From Deltaproteobacteria bacterium (GTDB taxonomy: Bacteria; CG2-30-53-67), in the NCBI GenBank assembly GCA_013151235.1, contig JAADIO010000041.1:42086-55399 (forward strand): 13,314 nucleotides of DNA. Reading direction: 5' to 3'. Under the pieces are notes generated by a model that did not search any database, was not told the origin of the DNA, and saw only the letters and a program-made list of their open reading frames with translations. A program made the translations under genes and the position numbers. Shown here one piece after another: positions 8,011-13,314 of the stretch (the stretch's first letter is position 1; each line of letters opens with the position of its first letter).

Positions 8011-8501
8011 GCAAAGAGAACCGTCCCGATCATCCCCAGGGCCGCCAGAAGTTTTACCATCGTGCCGGACACCCTTCCCAAAAATGCACCAACACCGGAC
8101 CGGAAGGAATGCCTCAGGTCTCTCTGGGTCGTCCATTCATAGAAAAAGGCCCCGAAAAAAGCCCCGGCAAAAAGACCCGGGAGGGCGCCGATCCCGAAGA
8201 AAAGAGGAGCACACAGGACCGCACCGATGATCCCGCCCACAAGGGACGCAACCGCACCCTTCCGGGAAGCACCAAACCGCTTTGCCCCGGCCATTCCGAG
8301 CAGATATTCCAACCCTTCCGCCGCAACGGCAATCACCGCAAGAACGGCGAGGAGGGTCAGTCCAAGCTTCTCAAAACTGTCGGCGTACCCATAAAGAAAG
8401 GATGTAACCAGGATCAGCCACGTCCCGGGCAAACCGAAAAATATTGCGAAAAATCCAACCAGGAAGAAGAAGAGGAGGAGGATAAATCCGACTGTTTCCA
8501 T
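8001..8501 (-). CDS. DUF456 family integral membrane protein
   Basis: A 166-residue, very hydrophobic protein with about four to five membrane segments. The N-terminal pair is ETVGFILLLFFFLVGFFAIF and LILVTSFLYGYADSF. The family-typical stretches are LPGTWLIL near residue 24, EYLLGMAGAKRFGASRKGAVASLVGGIIGA in the middle, and SFRSGVGAFLGRVSGTMVKLL near the C-terminus. These match my recollection of DUF456 (Pfam PF04306), whose function is unknown. The start at 8501 has a purine-rich AAAGAG upstream. The gene follows secF by 51 bases on the same strand and is likely the last cistron of the sec cluster. A link to protein export is suggested only by position. Confidence 0.82.
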   Translation of the reverse strand: METVGFILLLFFFLVGFFAIFFGLPGTWLILVTSFLYGYADSFEKLGLTLLAVLAVIAVAAEGLEYLLGMAGAKRFGASRKGAVASLVGGIIGAVLCAPLFFGIGALPGLFAGAFFGAFFYEWTTQRDLRHSFRSGVGAFLGRVSGTMVKLLAALGMIGTVLFALR

Positions 8502-8552
8502 CGTACTCTTTCAGAAAGAAGCTTGCAGGCCAAAGACGGATCAAGCCTCCCG

Positions 8553-9452
8553 TCAGCCACGAGCCGGCTTGGCAAACTTCTGAAAGATGACCAGGATCGG
8601 GCTGGCAATAAAAATGGAGGAGTAGGTCCCAACCACAATCCCCACCGTCAGCGCGAAGGCGAAGTCATGGATGACCTCCCCGCCCAGGAAAAGAAGAATG
8701 ATGACCACAATCAGCGTCGTTAACGATGTCAGGATGGTCCGGCTCAAGGTCTCATTGATACTACGATTGATTGTCTCCTCATAGGACTCTTTTCGTTTCA
8801 GGGCAAAACGTTCCCGGATACGGTCAAAAACAACGATGGTATCATTGAGTGAATACCCGACAATGGTAAGAACGGCAGCAATAATCGGCAGGGTAAATTC
8901 CTTGTTCAGAAGAGAGAAAACCCCCACCGTGATCAGTACGTCGTGGACCAGGGCCACGATCGCCCCGACGGCAAAACGGAATTCAAACCGTAAGGTAATA
9001 TAAATGAGGACACCGAGCATGGCATAAAGGAGGGCAAAGAAGGCCTTCTCCCGAAGATCATGCCCAACCTGGGGACCCACAACACCCACACGATCTACGA
9101 TAAAAGAATCTTTTCCAAAGGTTTGGATCAGTCCTTTTTTTATCTTATCGGCGAGTTGATTCCCTTTTTTGGATTGCTCCACCCGAATCATCACTTCATC
9201 AGGACTTCCGTATTCCTGAATCACACTCTCCCCTACGACCTCCTTGAGACTCTCCCGAATTTTACCGATGTCGGCAGGTTCCTTGAACTTCAACTGCATC
9301 AGTGTCCCCCCGGCAAAGTCGATCCCGTAATTCAAGCCTTTATGGACCACGATGGATCCGATCCCAACCAGAATAATCAAAACGGAAACCCCGATGAAGA
9401 ACACCTTCTTGCTCAGAAAATCAAAGTTCGTATTGGGCCTGATAATCTCCAT
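8553..9452 (-). CDS. secF: Protein translocase subunit SecF
   Basis: SecF pairs with SecD in the inner membrane and uses the proton gradient to help pull preproteins through SecYEG. At 299 residues it is normal length. Visible features: first membrane helix about 17-37; GIDFAGGT at 43-50; periplasmic P1 domain to about 120; VGPQVG at 125-130; then a five-helix bundle (about 137-154, 160-181, 187-208, 240-257, 263-290). The bundle holds VGYSLNDTIVVFDRIRE (198-214), NETLSRTILTSLTTL (233-247) and FALTVGIVVGTYSSIFIASPI (266-286), all hallmark SecF motifs. GGAGAGGG precedes the ATG closely. The gene lies 54 bases after secD. No key residue is missing. Confidence 0.97.
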   Translation of the reverse strand: MEIIRPNTNFDFLSKKVFFIGVSVLIILVGIGSIVVHKGLNYGIDFAGGTLMQLKFKEPADIGKIRESLKEVVGESVIQEYGSPDEVMIRVEQSKKGNQLADKIKKGLIQTFGKDSFIVDRVGVVGPQVGHDLREKAFFALLYAMLGVLIYITLRFEFRFAVGAIVALVHDVLITVGVFSLLNKEFTLPIIAAVLTIVGYSLNDTIVVFDRIRERFALKRKESYEETINRSINETLSRTILTSLTTLIVVIILLFLGGEVIHDFAFALTVGIVVGTYSSIFIASPILVIFQKFAKPARG

Positions 9453-9486
9453 ATTCCCTCTCCATGTATTTTCAACAATTGAGCAG

Positions 9487-9511
9487 TTTGATCCAACGAA
9501 AGCCGATCAAA
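9487..9511. repeat. Inverted repeat at the secD-secF junction
   Basis: TTTGATC (9487-9493) and GATCAAA (9505-9511) form perfect 7-bp arms around an 11-base loop. The repeat overlaps the secD stop codon and lies just before secF. It could be an intercistronic hairpin affecting the SecD:SecF ratio. Arms of this length can also occur by chance. Confidence 0.4.
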
Positions 9512-11039
9512 TACTGAGGTGCTCCACTTCACGTTTCCCCAGATAGAAAGCAAAAATCACTCGTGTAATAAAGATCGCCGTAAACATACTGGCAATGATG
9601 CCGAGACAGAGGGTGACGGCAAACCCCTTGACCGGCCCGGTCCCGAACTGAAAAAGGACAAAGGCTGCAATCAGGGTCGTCACATTGGCATCCAGAATCG
9701 TACTGAAGGCCTTGTCATAGCCTCCCTCAACCGAAGAAAGGACCGTCTTGCCCTGACGGAGTTCCTCCCGGATCCGCTCAAAAATAATCACATTCGCGTC
9801 CACGGCCATACCGATGGTCAGGATAATCCCGGCAATTCCGGGGAGGGTCAGGGTCGCGTTCAACCCGGACAGGGCCGCCATCATAAACAAAAGGTTCAGA
9901 ATCAGTGCGACATTAGCGACCAATCCCGCCACTTTATAATAGATCACCATGAACACGACCACAAGGATCCCGCCGATGATGATCGATTTCATCCCCTTCT
10001 TGATCGAGTCCTGCCCCAGGGAGGGACCGACGGTCCGTTCTTCCTCAATAGTGACCGGTGCGGGCAGGGCACCGGCGCGGAGGACAATCGCAAGGTCCTT
10101 CGCTTCCTGCAAGCTGAATCGTCCGGAGATCTGGGCCCGCCCACCGGCAATCCGCTCCCGAATCGTCGGAGCGGAATAGACCGTTCCGTCAAGGATGATG
10201 GCCATTCGTTTTTTTACATACTTGGCGGTTAACTTGCCAAAAAGCTTGGCGCCTCGCCGGTTAAAAGTCAGGGAGACATAGGGTGCGTTAAAACGATCGT
10301 AACTGACGCGGGCATCCGTGATGGTATCCCCGGTCATAAGGACCCGCTTCTTCAGAAGCAGCGGGGTCTTGTTGCCCGTCGAATTCCGCTCATAGAGAAT
10401 CTCATCCTCCATCGGCATGTCACCCTGAAGCGCACGGTCAACATCGTGTTCCTCGTCAACGAGTTTGAACTCCAGCCGTGCCGTCTTGCCGATCAGCGCC
10501 TTGGCGCGTGCCGTATCCTTAAGACCCGGCAACTGAATGAGAATCCGGTCCCGTCCCTCCCGCTGAATCGTCGGCTCGGAGACCCCGAATTCATCCACCC
10601 GATTCCGGATTGTCTCCAGGCTCTGATCAATCGCGGTGCGCTTGATCCGTTGAATTTCCTTCGGCTTCAGCGTGAGTGAGATATGGTTTTCGCCGTGCTC
10701 CTCCAGATTCAGGATCCCGGCATAACTTTCTTCAACCACCTGTTTGATACTTGCAATCCCCTTACGGTCAAGCGTCTCGATATCAAGGACATTGCCTACC
10801 TTCTCAACGAGGACATAATCGATTCCTTTGTCATCCAGGAGATCCTGAAACTCATCCACCATCCGATCAAGTTCGGAATCGACGGCCTTGTCCACCTGCA
10901 CTCCCAAGATGAGATGCATGCCCCCCTGCAGGTCGAGCCCAAGATTGATCTTATGCCCCTGAACCGGGTAAAGAAAATAAACGGCGGCCAGGATACTGAA
11001 AAGGATTACCCCGGCTCTCCATTGCAACGATTTGTCCAT
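9507..11039 (-). CDS. secD: Protein translocase subunit SecD
   Basis: SecD is the larger partner of SecF in the SecDF complex. From the ATG at 11039 it is 510 residues. This start is preferred over an in-frame ATG at 11087 because AAGGAG lies 7 bases upstream and MDKSLQWRAG leads directly into the first membrane helix (about 8-26). GLDLQGGMHLILG is at 34-46. The large periplasmic region includes GVSEPTIQREGRDRILIQLPG and DARVSYDRFNAPYVSLTF. The end of that region reads LAIVLRAGALPAPVTI, then RTVGPSLGQDSI enters the helix bundle. The bundle contains TIGMAVDANVIIFERIREEL, with its conserved acidic residues, and the C-terminal GTGPVKGFAVTLCLGIIASM. Domain order and motifs are complete. It sits between yajC and secF as usual. 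Confidence 0.97.
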   Translation of the reverse strand: MDKSLQWRAGVILFSILAAVYFLYPVQGHKINLGLDLQGGMHLILGVQVDKAVDSELDRMVDEFQDLLDDKGIDYVLVEKVGNVLDIETLDRKGIASIKQVVEESYAGILNLEEHGENHISLTLKPKEIQRIKRTAIDQSLETIRNRVDEFGVSEPTIQREGRDRILIQLPGLKDTARAKALIGKTARLEFKLVDEEHDVDRALQGDMPMEDEILYERNSTGNKTPLLLKKRVLMTGDTITDARVSYDRFNAPYVSLTFNRRGAKLFGKLTAKYVKKRMAIILDGTVYSAPTIRERIAGGRAQISGRFSLQEAKDLAIVLRAGALPAPVTIEEERTVGPSLGQDSIKKGMKSIIIGGILVVVFMVIYYKVAGLVANVALILNLLFMMAALSGLNATLTLPGIAGIILTIGMAVDANVIIFERIREELRQGKTVLSSVEGGYDKAFSTILDANVTTLIAAFVLFQFGTGPVKGFAVTLCLGIIASMFTAIFITRVIFAFYLGKREVEHLSI

Positions 11040-11046
11040 CCCCGAA

Positions 11047-11052
11047 CTCCTT
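11047..11052 (-). promoter_or_regulatory. Ribosome binding site that fixes the secD start
   Basis: AAGGAG on the minus strand (11052-11047) lies 7 bases before the ATG at 11039. The upstream in-frame ATG at 11087 has no comparable site, so this element decides the secD start. Confidence 0.75.
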
Positions 11053-11098
11053 TCAACCGACCAAAAAGATGAATGCACCGGAAACACAGGAGGATCTT

Positions 11099-11117
11099 AT
11101 TGACCCATTCCGTCAAT
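11099..11117. repeat. Inverted repeat in the secD leader
   Basis: ATTGAC (11099-11104) and GTCAAT (11112-11117) are perfect 6-bp arms around a 7-base loop. They lie in the untranslated stretch between yajC and secD, just downstream of a promoter-like sequence. It could be an operator or a leader hairpin; evidence is structural only. Confidence 0.35.
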
Positions 11118-11134
11118 CTCCACATTAAATGTCG

Positions 11135-11162
11135 AATATAACATACGAAAAATCAAAATCAA
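11135..11162 (-). promoter_or_regulatory. Candidate internal promoter for secD-secF
   Basis: On the minus strand TTGATT (11162-11157) and TATATT (11140-11135) are 16 bases apart, matching 4/6 and 5/6 of the sigma70 boxes. They lie in the unusually long 215-base gap between yajC and secD and would give a leader of about 90 bases. The AT-rich repeat here may mimic a promoter by composition. Confidence 0.4.
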
Positions 11163-11189
11163 AGCTAAAATTCAAATTCATCTTTCTTT
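11146..11189. repeat. AT-rich near-heptameric intergenic repeat, copy 1 (degenerate)
   Basis: An A-rich plus-strand tract with recurring AAAATCA/AAAATTC words spaced about 6 to 7 bases. It contrasts sharply with the GC-rich flanks. It shares words with tracts at 11596-11635 and 13110-13137 and lies between yajC and secD. Confidence 0.45.
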
Positions 11190-11254
11190 TCAGAACCTTT
11201 ACGGGCTGTCCCGCCAATCCACATCCGAAGAATTTGCCGAAAAGACGGCAGATC

Positions 11255-11581
11255 TCAGGAAGATGCTTTCTCCGAGACCGTCTTCCGGCTGATCGCCGAA
11301 CGATCCACCTTGATCTTGACCCGGTCATCAAGCTGCAAGGTCACGATATCGGGGGTGATCGCTTTCAGCTCTCCGTGAACCCCGCCGCTCGTCACCACAT
11401 GGTCTCCGACCTTCAAGGCCTCCAGCATCGCCTTGTGCTCCTTCGTTTTCTTCATCTGTGGGCGAATGAGCAGAAAATAGAAAATCAGGACCATCAAAAG
11501 GAGAGGAATCATCTGTTGAAACCCGGCGCCCGCCCGGGCAGCCGGCGCCGCCCCCTCTGCAAATGCAAGTGTAAAAAACAT
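11255..11581 (-). CDS. yajC: Sec translocase accessory subunit YajC
   Basis: YajC is the small single-span partner of SecDF. At 108 residues it has the family layout: a short Ala/Gly-rich periplasmic N-terminus, one membrane helix at about 22-39 ending in the hallmark FYFLLIRPQMKKTKEHK (34-50), then a cytoplasmic domain with LKVGDHVVTSGGVHGELKAI (56-75). A strong AGGAGG lies 5 bases before the ATG. It follows tgt by 72 bases and precedes secD by 215 bases, a gap containing a promoter-like sequence and an AT-rich repeat. All expected conserved residues are present. Confidence 0.96.
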   Translation of the reverse strand: MFFTLAFAEGAAPAARAGAGFQQMIPLLLMVLIFYFLLIRPQMKKTKEHKAMLEALKVGDHVVTSGGVHGELKAITPDIVTLQLDDRVKIKVDRSAISRKTVSEKASS

Positions 11582-11595
11582 GTTCGCCTCCTGTA

Positions 11596-11635
11596 GGAAA
11601 AATGAAAATTAAAAAACAGAAATCAAAAACAAATG
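11596..11635. repeat. AT-rich heptameric intergenic repeat, copy 2
   Basis: The tgt-yajC gap reads in seven-base steps on the plus strand: AAAAATG, AAAATTA, AAAAACA, GAAATCA, AAAACAA. It lies just upstream of the yajC ribosome site. It resembles copy 3 at 13110-13137 (reverse complement) and the degenerate copy 1. Confidence 0.5.
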
Positions 11636-11653
11636 ATATAGAAACACCATGGT

Positions 11654-12894
<1,241 letters not shown>

Positions 12895-12917
12895 AAGAAA
12901 AGGCGCCCGGTCACTCG

Positions 12918-12934
12918 GTCCCGCAAAGCGGGAC
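12918..12934. repeat. Short perfect hairpin
   Basis: GTCCCGC and GCGGGAC (7 bp) pair perfectly around the loop AAA. It lies between the large AT-rich hairpin and the nested structure. Confidence 0.65.
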
Positions 12935-12949
12935 TTCCCTGCGCTTCTC

Positions 12950-13031
12950 GAAAGGTCGGGGGGCTCGATAACACGCTTCGCGTGGTGGTCCGTTCCGGAC
13001 CACACGATCTCGCCCTTTTTCCCGACCTTTC
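12950..13031. repeat. Nested three-stem inverted-repeat structure
   Basis: An outer perfect 11-bp stem (GAAAGGTCGGG 12950-12960, CCCGACCTTTC 13021-13031) encloses two back-to-back perfect hairpins with TTC loops: CACGC/GCGTG (12972-12984) and GTGGTCCG/CGGACCAC (12985-13003). The whole can fold as a multi-branch junction. Confidence 0.72.
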
Positions 13032-13061
13032 TGCGATGCTCGGCTTCGTGAAGGGGTTGCT

Positions 13062-13078
13062 CTCCCCCTGCGGGGGAG
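13062..13078. repeat. Short perfect GC-rich hairpin
   Basis: CTCCCCC and GGGGGAG (7 bp) pair perfectly around TGC. No T-run follows, so it is not a standard terminator. Confidence 0.6.
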
Positions 13079-13109
13079 TTGGAAAAACCTCCACAGAAGT
13101 TGGTCTTAC

Positions 13110-13137
13110 TTTTCATTTTTCATCTTTCATTTTTGAT
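13110..13137. repeat. Heptameric tandem repeat, copy 3
   Basis: Four consecutive 7-base units: TTTTCAT, TTTTCAT, CTTTCAT, TTTTGAT. This is the cleanest copy of the AT-rich heptamer tract also seen in the tgt-yajC and yajC-secD gaps. Confidence 0.65.
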
Positions 13138-13165
13138 GAAGTCGTAAAAAGTCGTTTTCCGGATA

Positions 13166-13198
13166 CCGTTCATGGTTCGACAGGCTCACCACGAACGG
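13166..13198. repeat. REP-like palindromic element (GTTCG...CGAAC type)
   Basis: A 33-base palindrome: left arm CCGTTCATGGT, centre TCGACAGGCTC, right arm ACCACGAACGG; the arms pair at 10 of 11 positions. The core with the reverse reading GAGCCTGTCGA matches a palindrome family I recall as widely dispersed between genes in many bacterial genomes. It is non-coding and may be mobile with help from a REP-type transposase elsewhere. Confidence 0.72.
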
Positions 13199-13215
13199 AA
13201 TATCAATGACTTACA

Positions 13216-13229
13216 CCGTTCGCCCTGAG
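13216..13229. repeat. Truncated second REP-like copy
   Basis: CCGTTCGCCCTGAG matches the left arm and start of the core of the same palindrome family (the CGTTCGCCC arm variant) and then stops; the expected right arm is absent. It lies 17 bases after the complete copy. Confidence 0.5.
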
Positions 13230-13244
13230 ACATAATGGCTGACA

Positions 13245-13275
13245 GTTGGCAAAAAAGTGCCTGCCCCTTGCCAAC
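13245..13275. repeat. 8-bp perfect inverted repeat near the window edge
   Basis: GTTGGCAA (13245-13252) and TTGCCAAC (13268-13275) are perfect 8-bp arms around a 15-base loop. The reverse strand of the loop region reads GGCAGGCACTTTTTTGCC, which resembles sequences I associate with REP/RAYT transposase flanks. No transposase is visible in the window. Confidence 0.45.
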
Positions 13276-13314
13276 GTGGGTTATGCTGGAAATTATTAAC
13301 CCCGGCACAGAGCC

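Noticed and set aside
8461-8482. A GAAGAAGAGGAGGAG-type purine run as a simple repeat.
   Set aside because: It is inside the DUF456 gene and encodes the Leu/Phe run of its first membrane helix.
11040-11125. A short minus-strand frame starting at the ATG at 11125 as a possible secD leader peptide.
   Set aside because: No ribosome site, no recognisable arrest motif, and it runs out of frame into secD; kept only as a note in the leader finding.

Overview
The window looks like chromosomal DNA of a Gram-negative bacterium, most likely from the former Deltaproteobacteria or a neighbouring phylum such as Nitrospirota. The basis is the tgt-yajC-secD-secF order with recJ nearby, strong Shine-Dalgarno sites, moderately high GC, a lone TusA-like gene and large secreted proteins built from carboxypeptidase-regulatory-like repeats. 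The taxonomic placement is inference. Almost everything is transcribed from the minus strand.

Reading along transcription, from right to left: positions 12782-13314 hold no credible gene. This stretch is packed with hairpins, a heptamer AT-rich repeat, a REP-like palindrome with a truncated second copy, and a further inverted repeat. Then comes a core cluster: tgt (queuosine tRNA modification), yajC, secD and secF (SecDF-YajC protein-export accessory complex) and a DUF456 membrane protein. A small TusA-family gene on the plus strand converges on this cluster. recJ follows on the minus strand, divergent from the TusA-like gene.

The left third is accessory. It holds a short secreted protein with an STN-like domain and an Arg/Glu-rich tail. 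Eighteen bases downstream starts a very large exported protein (at least 1576 residues, cut by the window edge). That protein has a signal peptide, an FlgD-Ig-like start with DxDGDG motifs, about eleven roughly 100-residue SGTV-type beta-sandwich repeats, and a Ser/Gly linker where the window ends. The pair looks like a two-gene operon for an envelope or surface protein and is the best candidate here for an undescribed system.

The core genes provide export capacity and tRNA/DNA maintenance; the left operon would be a client of Sec export. No tRNA, rRNA, CRISPR array, complete insertion sequence or phage gene was seen.
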